Source of the DNA: Nitrospirillum viridazoti CBAmc
GTDB taxonomy: Bacteria; Pseudomonadota; Alphaproteobacteria; Azospirillales; Azospirillaceae
DNA: 64,000 nt
Assembly: GCF_000730165.1 (NCBI RefSeq)
Contig: NZ_CP022112.1
Coordinates: 248,001 to 312,000 of the forward strand
Direction of reading: 5' to 3'
Positions 10,182 through 19,188 of the stretch are shown in pieces. The notes below the pieces were generated by a model, which was not told where the DNA came from, made no database searches, and worked only from the letters and a program-made list of their open reading frames with translations. The stretch's first letter is position 1. The number at the start of each line of letters is the position of its first letter. The position numbers were made by a program, and so were the translations under genes.

Positions 10182-11579
10182 TCAGTTCACCAAGAGGCTG
10201 GTGTCATGGCGGTGCGCCTCCGCCGTGGCCTGGGCCCGCGCCGCCGCCTGGCGCGCCAGGCTGGGCAGGCCCAGCGCGTCATATACCTGGGCCAGGGCGC
10301 GGTTCAGGGGCACGCCGCCGGGGTCATGGGCCCGGCGCAGCTCCAGCATCTGTTGCGCCGGGGCCCAGCGCCGGTCCTTGAGATAGGCGTCCAGCACCAC
10401 CTGCTCGAACAGGTCGCGCTGGGCGTGGCTGCCGCCGATTTCCACCAGGCGGGGCAAAACCGGCCCCAGGCGGCGCACCGCCGTGCGCCAGTCGCCCCGG
10501 TGATAGGCCACCAGCCCCTCGGCCGCCGGCACGGCCACATCCGCCCAGGTTTCCCGGCTGTGCTCCGGCGCCTTGCCCGCCTGCGCCTGGATGGCGTCCA
10601 GCAGGGTGCCGGCCTCCGCCCGGCCGGCGCGGGCCAGGCCCATGAGGTACAGCAGCGCCAGGAAGGGTTGGGCCGTGTCGGTAGCGCGGGCGGCCAGGTG
10701 GCCGGCCAGGTCGGCCCAGCGGTCGCCCACCTCCACGCCGGCCAGCTCCAGGCGGCTCAGCAGTTGCACCGCCCCGGCCTGGTCCTGGGAATAGCCCTTG
10801 TCCACGCCCCAGACCCGGGCGTCGTAGGTGGCCAGCGCCTCCGCCGCCCGCCCCTGGCTCAGCAGGAACAGGGCGTAGTGCCACCACAGGTGCGTGGACA
10901 TGAAGGAATTGAGGTCGGTCCAGCTGTCATGCACGCCGCGCAGGAAGGCGGCCCCCTGGTCGATCTCGCCCCGCGTCAGCATGACATGGGCCAGGGCGTG
11001 GTGGGCCCAGGGCTCCTTGCGCTTCAGGGTGATGGCGCGGCGGGCCGCCGCCTCCGCCTCATCCAGCAGGTGGCACTGCTCATAGCCGAAGGCCAGCATG
11101 CCGTGCAGATAGGCGACGTCGCCGGCCCGGGGCAGCACCTTCAGCGCGATGCGCACCATGTCGGGCGACTGGCCCCGGTTGAAGTTCAGGTACTGATGAA
11201 CCTTCACCGCCGCCAGATCGCGGGGGAATTCCTCGGCGATCCGGTCGCCCAGGGCCAGGGCGGCGGGGATGTCGTCCCGCCACCAGGCCTCCAGCATTGC
11301 GGCGTTGAGCTGCTCCCGCCGCGTGCCGTGGCGGGCGGCCGTCAGCGCGCGCGCCACATAGGGGGCGGCGCGGCCGGGCCCGTCGGTGGATTCCAGGAAC
11401 ATCCACAGCATGCCGGCGTAGGTCTGCACCAGGGGCAGGTCCGCCGCCTCATCCGCCACCGCCAGCAGGTTCACGGCCCGCGTCTCATAGGCCAGCAGGC
11501 CGCCGACGAAATCGTCGATCAGCCCGGCGCTGTGCGCGCCGTCCGTGGTGATGGGGTTGCCCAGGAAGTCTTCGTCCAT
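10182..11579 (-). CDS. TPR-repeat protein, TTC38-like
   Basis: The 465-residue product lacks a signal peptide and consists of helical TPR-like repeats. Segments such as AWAHHALAHVMLTRGEIDQGAAFLRG, MSTHLWWHYALFLLSQGRAAEALATYDARVWG and the opening DEDFLGNPITTDGAHSAGLIDDFVGGLLAYETRA recall the TTC38 family, found from bacteria to animals and without a defined biochemical role. The ATG at 11579 is preferred because GAGAG precedes it; the open frame continues upstream only as antisense-like low-complexity sequence inside the receptor gene. It lies between the outer-membrane receptor and the importer subunits with a 4-base gap to the fusion gene, so it is probably a cytoplasmic accessory of this uptake system or acts on the imported compound. 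Confidence 0.72.
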   Translation of the reverse strand: MDEDFLGNPITTDGAHSAGLIDDFVGGLLAYETRAVNLLAVADEAADLPLVQTYAGMLWMFLESTDGPGRAAPYVARALTAARHGTRREQLNAAMLEAWWRDDIPAALALGDRIAEEFPRDLAAVKVHQYLNFNRGQSPDMVRIALKVLPRAGDVAYLHGMLAFGYEQCHLLDEAEAAARRAITLKRKEPWAHHALAHVMLTRGEIDQGAAFLRGVHDSWTDLNSFMSTHLWWHYALFLLSQGRAAEALATYDARVWGVDKGYSQDQAGAVQLLSRLELAGVEVGDRWADLAGHLAARATDTAQPFLALLYLMGLARAGRAEAGTLLDAIQAQAGKAPEHSRETWADVAVPAAEGLVAYHRGDWRTAVRRLGPVLPRLVEIGGSHAQRDLFEQVVLDAYLKDRRWAPAQQMLELRRAHDPGGVPLNRALAQVYDALGLPSLARQAAARAQATAEAHRHDTSLLVN

Positions 11580-11608
11580 GACGCTCTCGGCCAGGCTGTT
11601 GCGGGCGT

Positions 11609-13882
11609 TTAGTACTGGTACCCCAGGCGGATGCCCCAGGTTGCCGGCCGGCCGGGGATGGCGATGTCGGCGTTGGTGAAGAAGTTGCGCAGCAGGTCGT
11701 AGCGCCTGTCCAGGATGTTCTGGCCGTAGACCGTGGCGGTCCACGGCCCCTGGTCCGGCGCCAGGGTGACGGCGGCGTTGACCAGCCAATAGCCGGCGAC
11801 GTTGTAGCGGCTGCCCAGCAGCGAGCGCTCGCTGCTGCGATAGCTGTAGTCGGCCTCCGTCTTCAGCGTGTGGCCGGGCAGGGCCCAGTCATAGCTGACG
11901 CCGCCGTTATAGGTGATGCGGGGGAAGCCCAGATCCTCCCCCGCCTGGTTGGTGTAGACGGGGCGGCAGGGATAGCAGGTGGCCAGCGAGGCCGCCGTGT
12001 CCACGGCGTTGAATTCCTTGAACTCGCCATGCGACAGGCCCAGCGCCTGGGTGATCAGCAGGCCGGGGCGGGGCGCCCAGTCAGCCTGCAGCTCCGCGCC
12101 GTAAATCTCCGACCGGGGGGCATTCACGATCTTGCCGATGGCGGCGAAGGTCGGGTCGATGATGACCGACTGCACCTGCTGGTTATGGTAGTCGTAGTAA
12201 TAGGCCGAGGCGTTCAGGCGCAGGGTGTGGTTGGCCAGGTCGGACTTCACCCCCGCCTCATAGGCCCACAGCACCTCTGGCCGGAAGGGGGCCAGGCCGC
12301 CCAGCGCCAGGGTGTTGTAGGCGGTGAAGCCGCCGGACTTCACCCCCCGGCTGACGTTGGCATACAGCAGCGCCTCGTCCGTCACCTTGACCTCCACCCC
12401 CGCCTTGCCCGTGGTCTGGGTGAAGCCGGTTGGCACCTTGTCCGCCGAAACGCCGATGCCGGTGTCGGGGATGGTGATGGTGCTGAAGGTGCGCAGCGTG
12501 CGGTCCTCATGCTCCTCCCGCAGGCCCAGGACCAGCTTCAGCCGGTCGGTGACGGCGTAGTCGGCCTGGCCGAAGCCGCTGATGGATTCCGCCGTCTGGG
12601 CATAGCGGGTGTTGGCGATGAAGCCGTAGATGTCGGTGAAGTCGGACAGGAAGGCCTCACGCAACGTCTCGTGCGAGTAATAGAGGCCGCCCACCCATTG
12701 CAGCCGGCCCGCCCCGCTGGAGGCCAGGCGCACCTCCTGCGACACGTCCTGGGCGCGGCTGTTGAAATACTCATCCGCGTCGCGGTAGGCGGTGGCGTCC
12801 CAGTCGTTGAACTCCTTGCGGTTCAACGCCTCCCACGCCGTGATGCTGGTCAGCGTCACATCCTCGAAGCGGTGCAGCACCGTCAGGTCGGCGCCGCCGC
12901 TGGTGTTGTTGCGGAAGGGCTTGGCATTGGGGTCGGCGCCGATGACCTTGGCGAAGGCGGGCGACAGGCCCCACCCCGTCTTGGACGGGTCGGTGTCGGC
13001 GGGCAGGGTGCCCACGCCCGGCTGGACGGCGGGGTTGAAGAGATAGCCGCCGGTGCCGTCCGACAGGTCGCGGCCGTAATGCAGGTTCAGCCTCACGTCC
13101 GTGTCCGGCGTGGCCGCCCAATCGATCTTGGCGCGCACGGCGGTGCGGTTGGCGTTGCCCAGATCCTGGCCGGTCAGGCGGTTGGTCTGCCAGGCGCCGC
13201 CCTGCTGCGTCATGGCCGACAGGCGCACCTTCACCGTGTCGCTGACGGGGCCGGAGACATAGGCCTCGACCTTGGCCGCGTCATAGCTGCCATAGTCGGC
13301 GGTGATGCCGGCGCTGGCGCTGTCCGTGGGGTTGGCGGTCAGGATGTTGATGGCGCCGCCGGTGGTGTTGCGGCCGTACAGCACGCCCTGCGGCCCGCGC
13401 AGCACCTCCACCCGGTCCACGTCATAGACCAGGCCCTGGGTCATGATGGGCAGGGGGTAGGCGACCTCATCGACATACACGCCCACGGTGGGCGTGTTGT
13501 TGGAGGCATAGTCGTTGAAGCCCACGCCCCGGATGCGGAACTGTGGCTGCCCGCCGCCGAAGGCGTTGGTGACCTCCAGTCCTGGGGTCATGTTCTGCAG
13601 ATCGTTGACCGAGGTGACATGGTGCGTGGCCAGATCCCCCGCCGACAGGACGGAGACGGACAGGCCCACGTCCTGCACCGACTGCGCGCGCCGCTGGGCG
13701 GTGACGATGATGTCGGGAATGCCGCCCGCATCCTGCTCCTGCGCCACGGCGCCGCCGCCCAGCAGCGCGCCGCCCATCAGCAGGATACCGGAAAGCGCCC
13801 GGCCCCATACCGCTTGGCCCCGTAACAGCCGACCTGCGGCCGCGTACACGCGTGGTCCCTTCATCCTCAGCCACTCCCCCAT
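11609..13882 (-). CDS. TonB-dependent outer-membrane receptor
   Basis: The 757-residue protein starts with an export signal ending near VAQEQ (residue 48), then a TonB box DIIVTAQRR (57-65), a plug domain (SVNDLQNMTPGLEVTNAFGGGQPQFRIRGV..., VDRVEVLRGPQGVLYGRNTTGGAINILT) and a C-terminal 22-strand barrel ending in the usual aromatic residue (WGIRLGYQY). Such receptors take up siderophores, cobalamin, sugars or other scarce compounds using the TonB-ExbBD motor. As first gene of an operon with a peptide-type ABC importer it probably brings the same compound across the outer membrane. An ATG at 13864 (MKGPRVY) is an alternative start; both have a purine-rich site upstream. The tonB-exbBD genes at 36-38 kb could drive it. 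Confidence 0.92.
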   Translation of the reverse strand: MGEWLRMKGPRVYAAAGRLLRGQAVWGRALSGILLMGGALLGGGAVAQEQDAGGIPDIIVTAQRRAQSVQDVGLSVSVLSAGDLATHHVTSVNDLQNMTPGLEVTNAFGGGQPQFRIRGVGFNDYASNNTPTVGVYVDEVAYPLPIMTQGLVYDVDRVEVLRGPQGVLYGRNTTGGAINILTANPTDSASAGITADYGSYDAAKVEAYVSGPVSDTVKVRLSAMTQQGGAWQTNRLTGQDLGNANRTAVRAKIDWAATPDTDVRLNLHYGRDLSDGTGGYLFNPAVQPGVGTLPADTDPSKTGWGLSPAFAKVIGADPNAKPFRNNTSGGADLTVLHRFEDVTLTSITAWEALNRKEFNDWDATAYRDADEYFNSRAQDVSQEVRLASSGAGRLQWVGGLYYSHETLREAFLSDFTDIYGFIANTRYAQTAESISGFGQADYAVTDRLKLVLGLREEHEDRTLRTFSTITIPDTGIGVSADKVPTGFTQTTGKAGVEVKVTDEALLYANVSRGVKSGGFTAYNTLALGGLAPFRPEVLWAYEAGVKSDLANHTLRLNASAYYYDYHNQQVQSVIIDPTFAAIGKIVNAPRSEIYGAELQADWAPRPGLLITQALGLSHGEFKEFNAVDTAASLATCYPCRPVYTNQAGEDLGFPRITYNGGVSYDWALPGHTLKTEADYSYRSSERSLLGSRYNVAGYWLVNAAVTLAPDQGPWTATVYGQNILDRRYDLLRNFFTNADIAIPGRPATWGIRLGYQY

Positions 13883-13959
13883 CGTTCCCCGGCGGTGGCC
13901 CTTGGCTGGGCTCGTTCACCGGGGTGATGCCGGCCGCCGAATTGTACTGTTCAATGGAT

Positions 13960-13994
13960 GTGCAAAATATTAATAGCACACTAACGACAGTTAG
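13960..13994. promoter_or_regulatory. Inverted repeats in the receptor operon's upstream region
   Basis: The 313-base gap between the receptor and the acetyltransferase gene contains a marked AT-rich patch. It holds two neighbouring inverted repeats: GTGC...GCAC around a 12-base AT-rich spacer (13960-13979), and CTAAC-GACA-GTTAG (13981-13994). They sit about 80-110 bases ahead of the receptor start and are candidate operator or promoter elements for the import operon. No regulator gene is adjacent, and I see no convincing -35/-10 pair. The remainder of the gap, up to 14195, shows nothing recognisable. Confidence 0.35.
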
Positions 13995-14195
13995 CACGGG
14001 GAATAACGCTCCGGTCAATCGCGTAAATGGCCGGCGGGTGGTGATTACCAGGATAGGCACCGCATATCTGTCATGCTGCGCCTGCTCACGCAATGAGCGC
14101 CGTCACAGCCTTAAGGTGGACGGGTGGGTCGCGCAAGTATGGCATCGGTTGCAGGGGCGGGGCGTTCGCGGCTGCGATAGGACGGTCGGTACCGC

Positions 14196-14837
14196 TCAGT
14201 CCGGCCGCGCCAGGGCGGCCAGCCGCTCCTTCACCGCCGGCCACTCGGCGGCGATGATGGAGAAATAGACGCTGTCGCGCAGGCGGGCGGGGATGGCCTC
14301 ACCCTCCGGCCCCACGCGGGCCGGCACCACGACGTGGGACCGGAAGATGCCTTCCTGCGTGGCGCCGATGCGGGCGATGGCGGCGCGGGACTGCTGGTTC
14401 AGCGCATCGGTCTTCAACTCCACGCGGTGGGCGCCCAACACCTCGAAGGCGTGGGTCAGCAGCAGGCGCTTGGCATCGGTGTTGGCGCCGGTGCGCTGGT
14501 GCGACCGCGCCACCCACGTCCACCCGATCTCCACCCGCCGGTTGGCGCGGTCGATGTTGCCATAGCGCGTGCTGCCGATGACTTGGGCCGAGGCCTGGTG
14601 CACGATGGCGAAGGGCAGGCTGACATGCCGGTCCCGCTCCTCCAGCGCCGTGCGGACATAGGCCCGCATCTCATCCGGCGTCGTCACCTGCGTCGGCACC
14701 CAGCGCCACAGCACCGGGTCCAGTCCCACGTCGATCAGCCCCGGCAGATGGTCCTGGCTCAACGGCTCCAGCCGCACCACGGCCCCCGTCAGGGTGACGG
14801 GGCTGACGGTCATGGGGCTGGTGTCGATCTCGGCCAT
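14196..14837 (-). CDS. GNAT family N-acetyltransferase, RimJ/RimL-like
   Basis: The 213-residue protein shows the GNAT plan of the RimJ/RimL branch: opening strand VTLTGAVVRLEPLSQDHLPGL, central strand-turn IGSTRYGNIDRANRRVEIGWTWVARSHQRTGANTDAKRLLLTHAFEVLGAHRVELKTDALNQQSRAAIARIGATQEGIFR, where an acetyl-CoA pyrophosphate loop would be formed by the segment near RTGANTDAK. This loop deviates from the classical Q/RxxGxG/A. Members acetylate ribosomal-protein N termini, aminoglycosides or small amines; the substrate is unknown here. It stands alone, with about 180 bases to the AT-rich island. Confidence 0.8.
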   Translation of the reverse strand: MAEIDTSPMTVSPVTLTGAVVRLEPLSQDHLPGLIDVGLDPVLWRWVPTQVTTPDEMRAYVRTALEERDRHVSLPFAIVHQASAQVIGSTRYGNIDRANRRVEIGWTWVARSHQRTGANTDAKRLLLTHAFEVLGAHRVELKTDALNQQSRAAIARIGATQEGIFRSHVVVPARVGPEGEAIPARLRDSVYFSIIAAEWPAVKERLAALARPD

Positions 14838-15017
14838 GGGGGCTCTCCGTGGACAGGGGCTCCTGGTTCGATACGAGCGGCGGGCGGCCGGGGCAAGGGC
14901 GGGATTGTCTGGGGGACAAGGTTTGGGGGAGATAATGGTGAAAAGAGCTTCGCGGGATCCGATTTTATTTGGCCGCCAATGAGTGTGGAAAGAAAATACC
15001 GGTCATGACAGGCGGCT

Positions 15018-15917
15018 TCACATATTGTCGTACTCGACTTGATAATCATGTTCGTATAAGTCGTGTAGATTGGTCGATTCTGTTTTTGTAAAATGAGTCT
15101 TAAGTCCGGCGTGGGCAATCTCCTCAATGCTTGAGAGGGACAGACCACAAGATTTGCATAAATATGAAACTGAAATATATTCAACGATCATGTATAGATC
15201 GCCGTCAACATATTGCTCTTGGAGCTCTTTGTATTTTTTACCGATTAGAGATGCCTTTCCACCGCAAGAAACGCAAGTGCATACTTCTTGATTGCTCGCC
15301 GGAAACGCCAATGATAATTCAGATGTTCTTAAAACAGACTCTTTTTCTGAAGGGGATTTGCTGGAAAATACCTTGCTATGGGCGTTTATTTTTTCTCTAA
15401 CCGTCTTAAGAACACTTGCATTCAGTGTTTTGATCATCTCGGCAGCCATGCTGGCTCCGTCTGGCCCTAGGAAATGCTCCAGAGGCTTCTCTAAATGATC
15501 ATGCAAGATGCGGATTGTGTCGTAGAATCTCGCAAGCCACTTGTCAGTAGAGAGACCTTCATATGGAAGATCGGCTGTGTGTACGTGTGCATTCCGCTGA
15601 AGCGCTAAAAATTCACAAAGTTCACGGTGCTGGCTCTGGAATGATTTTATGATCTTTTCGAGTCGTATAAAAACAGAATGTGCAGGTAGTGAGCGCGGTT
15701 TGGCGAGTGAATATCCGCAAGCGTAGAGGATGTTAGAATCGTCCCGAGGATCTGCATTAAGTACCGGGTGAATCTTGGTAAGCGCACTTCGTCCTAAGCA
15801 TTCAATAGAAAGTGATGCAAAGAAAGCAAACGCTGATGATGCTTGATCATGCTCTCCAGCTTGATCCATAAATAACTTGGCCTTTTTCCAAAGACCCTCT
15901 GATTCCCAAGACTGCAT
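15018..15917 (-). CDS. Unknown protein with HEPN-like helical part and C-terminal zinc ribbon
   Basis: I do not recognise this 299-residue protein by name. Its N-terminal half is helical and has a hydrophobic helix (SAFAFFASLSIECLGRSAL) followed further on by LALQRNAHVH, where Arg108-x4-His113 fits the RX4-6H motif of HEPN ribonucleases. The C-terminal part has two cysteine pairs, CVSC (215-218) and CKSC (254-257), the layout of a zinc ribbon. The ATG at 15917 is chosen for its strong GGGGGAGA site 7 bases upstream; the frame extends 60 bases further without support. It begins one base after the stop of the dioxygenase gene, with its ribosome-binding site inside that gene, so the two are cotranslated. 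Base composition is clearly more AT-rich than the surroundings, suggesting transfer. Confidence 0.7.
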   Translation of the reverse strand: MQSWESEGLWKKAKLFMDQAGEHDQASSAFAFFASLSIECLGRSALTKIHPVLNADPRDDSNILYACGYSLAKPRSLPAHSVFIRLEKIIKSFQSQHRELCEFLALQRNAHVHTADLPYEGLSTDKWLARFYDTIRILHDHLEKPLEHFLGPDGASMAAEMIKTLNASVLKTVREKINAHSKVFSSKSPSEKESVLRTSELSLAFPASNQEVCTCVSCGGKASLIGKKYKELQEQYVDGDLYMIVEYISVSYLCKSCGLSLSSIEEIAHAGLKTHFTKTESTNLHDLYEHDYQVEYDNM

Positions 15918-15918
15918 C

Positions 15919-16569
15919 TTAGTCTCCCCCCACAAGGATGCGCTTAAGCAAGCGATCGGGATCAGGTTGCACCGCATCTCCGCGCGCGTGCACCATCCGG
16001 TAATTGTCTATTGTAAGAAGACTTCCAGCTTTCCAGTCAATCCTTATGCTTGGCTGGATGCCGATCCGGCCTTCTAGTAACTCCTTCAACTGATAAGCTT
16101 CGGCGGTCATTGGGCGCATACAATCCATATCGTATCTAATGGTCAATCGGCCGCTTGAACGCGTAGCGATGGTAGCCAGTCGCGGTCGGCGGTGGCCTAC
16201 AGCCCATAGCGCTCGGCAAGCAAGGTTCTCTTCGGCATCGTCTAATTGCCATAAACGGGAGTCCTGTAAAAATGTCGGTCGCATACCCCTGCCTGGTGAG
16301 ACGCAGAATAGTAGCAGGTAGCGTGCTGGCTGTTCCCAGTGCGCTGTGTCGGTGTGAAATGGGAAGCAGCCAGTGCCATACCTGCTCGACAGTGTGTTGG
16401 ACTTGGCCGTCTGAGCAGTTTGTGGCCGAATAGCGCGAATCGGCTCTGGGCTCCGCGCATCCACTCTGATTGAGCCAAGTTGCTGAACAAGACCGATCAC
16501 ATCATTTTCATATATGCTGCTAGTGAGGCAGAAGCCGTTTTCCTCAAGTGCTTCGAAGTCCAAGGTCAT
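15919..16569 (-). CDS. TauD/TfdA-like Fe(II)/2-oxoglutarate dioxygenase, short form
   Basis: This 216-residue protein carries the facial triad of the clavaminate-synthase/TauD superfamily: His72-x-Asp74 in CFPFHTDTAHW and a distal His194 in IDNYRMVHARG, followed by Arg196, which in the family would help bind 2-oxoglutarate. It is 60-80 residues shorter than TauD itself, lacking much of the N-terminal region. Such enzymes hydroxylate or decarboxylate small molecules, amino acids or peptides; the substrate is not evident. It is the first gene of the AT-rich two-gene cassette and ends one base before the HEPN-like gene. No strong ribosome-binding site is visible ahead of the ATG. Confidence 0.72.
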   Translation of the reverse strand: MTLDFEALEENGFCLTSSIYENDVIGLVQQLGSIRVDARSPEPIRAIRPQTAQTAKSNTLSSRYGTGCFPFHTDTAHWEQPARYLLLFCVSPGRGMRPTFLQDSRLWQLDDAEENLACRALWAVGHRRPRLATIATRSSGRLTIRYDMDCMRPMTAEAYQLKELLEGRIGIQPSIRIDWKAGSLLTIDNYRMVHARGDAVQPDPDRLLKRILVGGD

Positions 16570-16756
16570 AGTCGTGGGCCTATTTCAGTCGAAGTCTAAA
16601 GTTTATGGCCGCATTTCAGATTTATCGGGCCGCCATGTGACAAATGTTTTTGGAAATTTCATTTCCGATCACATCGTTCTTCTGAAGACGCCGAGTATTG
16701 ATACTTATTTTCTAAGAATATAAGCCGCACACGCCTGTCTCTAATTTGTTGAACGG

Positions 16757-16787
16757 AAAAGGGGGCGGAACCCGTCGGTCCCGCCCC
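16757..16787 (-). terminator. Rho-independent terminator after glcB
   Basis: Read on the minus strand, GGGGCGGGACC pairs with GGTTCCGCCCC around a GACG loop (11 pairs with one G-U), followed directly by CTTTTCC. It lies 35 bases beyond the malate synthase stop and ends the lactate/glyoxylate transcript on that strand. Confidence 0.75.
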
Positions 16788-16821
16788 TTCTCAACCCTCA
16801 CCCTAAACCCAACCCTCGCGC

Positions 16822-19017
16822 CTACGCCCCCGCCTGCCGCGCCTTGGCCTCCGCCCGGCGGCGGTGGAGCACCGGTTCGGTGTAGCCATTCGGCTGGCGC
16901 ACCCCGTCGAACACCAGGTCGCAGGCGGCCTGGAAGGCGATGCTGTGGCTGACGTTGGGGGCCATGGGGGTGTAGGCGGGGTCGCCGGCGTTCTGCTTGT
17001 CGACCACGGCGGCCATGCGCTCCAGGGTCGCCCGCACCTGCTCCTTGGTGCAGATGCCGTGGTGCAGCCAGTTGGCGATGTGCTGGCTGCTGATGCGCAG
17101 GGTGGCGCGGTCTTCCATCAGGCCGATGTTGTTGATGTCCGGCACCTTGGAACAGCCCACACCCTGGTCCACCCAACGGACGACATAGCCCAGGATGCCC
17201 TGGGCGTTGTTGTCCAGTTCCTGCTGGATTTCCTCCTCCGACCAATTCGTGCCCTGGGCCAGCGGGGGGGTGAGGATGTCCTCCAGCTTGGCGCGGCGGT
17301 GGCCGGCCAGCACGGCCTGGCGGGCGGCCACGTCCACGGTGTGGTAGTGCAGGGCGTGCAGGGTGGCGGCGGTGGGGGAGGGCACCCAGGCGGTGTTGGC
17401 GCCGGCCTGGGGGTGGGCGATCTTGGTGGCCAGCATGTCCGCCATCCGGTCGGGCATGGCCCACATGCCCTTGCCGATCTGCGCCCGGCCCTTCAGGCCG
17501 CAGGCGAGGCCCGTGTCGACGTTCCAGTCCTCATAGGCCTTGATCCAGGCCGTGCCCTTGATGTCGTTCTTGCGCACCATGGGGCCGGCTTCCATCGAGG
17601 TGTGGATCTCGTCGCCGGTGCGGTCCAGGAAGCCGGTGTTGATGAACACCACCCGGTGCTGGGCGGCGCGGATGCATTCCTTGAGGTTGACGGTGGTGCG
17701 CCGCTCCTCATCCATGATGCCCATCTTCAGGGTGTTGGCGGGCAGGCCCAGCAGCTGTTCCACCGCGCCGAACAGGCGGTTGGCGAACGCCACCTCCTCG
17801 ACCCCGTGCATCTTGGGCTTCACGATATAGACGCTGCCGGCGCGGCTGTTGCGCACGGCCGGGGTGTCGCCTACGCCCTCGCGCCGCAGGTCGTGCAGGG
17901 CGATGGTGCTGGTCATGACGGCATCCAGGATGCCCTCGGGGATGTTGCTGCCGTCGGCCAGCAGCACGGCGTCCGAGGTCATCAGGTGGCCGACGTTGCG
18001 CACCAGCATCAGGCTGCGGCCCGGCAGGGTCAGGGTCTTGCCCCCCGGGGCGGTGTAGACGCGATCCGGGTTCAGGTGGCGGTCCACCGTCTGGCCGCCC
18101 TTCTCGAACTGGGCGGTCAGGGTGCCGTTCATCAGGCCCAGCCAGTTGCGGTAGGCCAGCACCTTGTCGGCGGCATCCACGGCGGCCACCGAATCCTCGC
18201 AATCCATGATGGCGGTGATGGCGGATTCCAGCACGATGTCGGCCACGTGGGCCTTGTCCTCGCGCCCGATGCGGTGATCGGCGTCGATGTGGATCTCGGC
18301 ATGCAGGCCGTGGCGGCACAGCAGGATGACCGTGGGGGCGGCGGCGTCGCCCTGCCAGCCGCCCAGGCGGCTGGGGTCGGCCAGGCCTGTCTTGGCCCCG
18401 CCCTCCAGCGTCACCGCCAGCGCGCCGTCCACGATGGCGTAGCCGGTGGCGTCGCGGTGCGAGCCCTCGGCCAGGGGGAAGGACTGATCCAGGAAGGTGC
18501 GGCCGAAGGCGATGACCTTGGCGCCGCGGATGGGGTTATAGCCCCGGCCGCGCTCCGCCCCGTCATCCTCCGGCAGGGCGTCGGTGCCGTAGAGGGCGTC
18601 GTACAGGCTGCCCCAGCGGGCGTTGGCCGCGTTCAGGGCATAGCGGGCGTTCATCACCGGCACCACCAGCTGCGGGCCGGCGATGGTGGCGATCTCCGCA
18701 TCCACATTGGCGGTGCTGACGCTGAAGTCCGGCCCCTCGGGCTGGATGTAGCCGATGGCCGACAGGAAGGCGCGGTAGGCGGCGCCGTCGAAGGGCCGTC
18801 CTTTCTGGCCGCGGTGCCAGTCGTCGATCTGCTGCTGCAGGGCGTCGCGCTTGGCCAGCAGGTCGCGGTTCAGCGGCGTCAGCTCGTGCGCCAGCACATC
18901 CACGCCCTGCCAGAAGGCCTCCACCGACAATCCGGTGCCGGGCAGGACCTCGTTCTCGACAAAGCCGAACAGTTCCTGCGCCACCTGAAGATGCCCGGCC
19001 GTAACCCGTGCCGTCAT
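16822..19017 (-). CDS. glcB: Malate synthase G
   Basis: At 731 residues the protein matches malate synthase G (about 720-730), not the shorter A form. Family blocks are present in order: VFWQGVD-type N terminus, [101 protein letters not shown], and the C-terminal [54 protein letters not shown]. The enzyme condenses glyoxylate with acetyl-CoA to malate in the cytoplasm. It lies 171 bases after the FAD/Fe-S dehydrogenase, on the same strand, which fits either growth on glycolate or a general C2/C3 acid locus. A terminator follows at 16757-16787. Confidence 0.97.
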   Translation of the reverse strand: MTARVTAGHLQVAQELFGFVENEVLPGTGLSVEAFWQGVDVLAHELTPLNRDLLAKRDALQQQIDDWHRGQKGRPFDGAAYRAFLSAIGYIQPEGPDFSVSTANVDAEIATIAGPQLVVPVMNARYALNAANARWGSLYDALYGTDALPEDDGAERGRGYNPIRGAKVIAFGRTFLDQSFPLAEGSHRDATGYAIVDGALAVTLEGGAKTGLADPSRLGGWQGDAAAPTVILLCRHGLHAEIHIDADHRIGREDKAHVADIVLESAITAIMDCEDSVAAVDAADKVLAYRNWLGLMNGTLTAQFEKGGQTVDRHLNPDRVYTAPGGKTLTLPGRSLMLVRNVGHLMTSDAVLLADGSNIPEGILDAVMTSTIALHDLRREGVGDTPAVRNSRAGSVYIVKPKMHGVEEVAFANRLFGAVEQLLGLPANTLKMGIMDEERRTTVNLKECIRAAQHRVVFINTGFLDRTGDEIHTSMEAGPMVRKNDIKGTAWIKAYEDWNVDTGLACGLKGRAQIGKGMWAMPDRMADMLATKIAHPQAGANTAWVPSPTAATLHALHYHTVDVAARQAVLAGHRRAKLEDILTPPLAQGTNWSEEEIQQELDNNAQGILGYVVRWVDQGVGCSKVPDINNIGLMEDRATLRISSQHIANWLHHGICTKEQVRATLERMAAVVDKQNAGDPAYTPMAPNVSHSIAFQAACDLVFDGVRQPNGYTEPVLHRRRAEAKARQAGA

Positions 19018-19188
19018 GGTCCTCTCCCCTGATTTCTCTCGCTCGTGCGTGGCCTTGGCCGGCCATCGCGGGTTTATGACGCACTGTTTTTCGACGCCCG
19101 ATATGGGTAGGGGTCGCCGGGGTCGCCGTCAACGGTGCGGAAGTGCCGGGGCCGGCATAGGAGCATTGGCGGGCCCATCGGCGATCCG

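Larger units (their letters stand above)
15018..16735. other. AT-rich island holding a two-gene cassette
   Basis: From about 14.94 to 16.74 kb the sequence changes from very GC-rich to visibly AT-rich, with A/T runs, many codons ending in A or T, and a different codon use in both genes. The GC-rich pattern returns at the terminator before glcB. No integrase, tRNA or direct-repeat boundary is visible. The 250 bases ahead of the dioxygenase gene hold one short palindrome, GGAAATTTCATTTCC (16652-16666), that could be an operator. Confidence 0.7.

Noticed and set aside
15018-16735. AT-rich island considered as an integrated mobile element with attachment sites
   Set aside because: No integrase or transposase, no flanking tRNA and no direct repeats were found at the edges; only composition supports transfer.
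16864-19032. A 722-codon open frame on the plus strand across the malate synthase gene
   Set aside because: It is antisense to a certain glcB gene, has a His/Gly/Gln-rich shadow composition, and has no family features.
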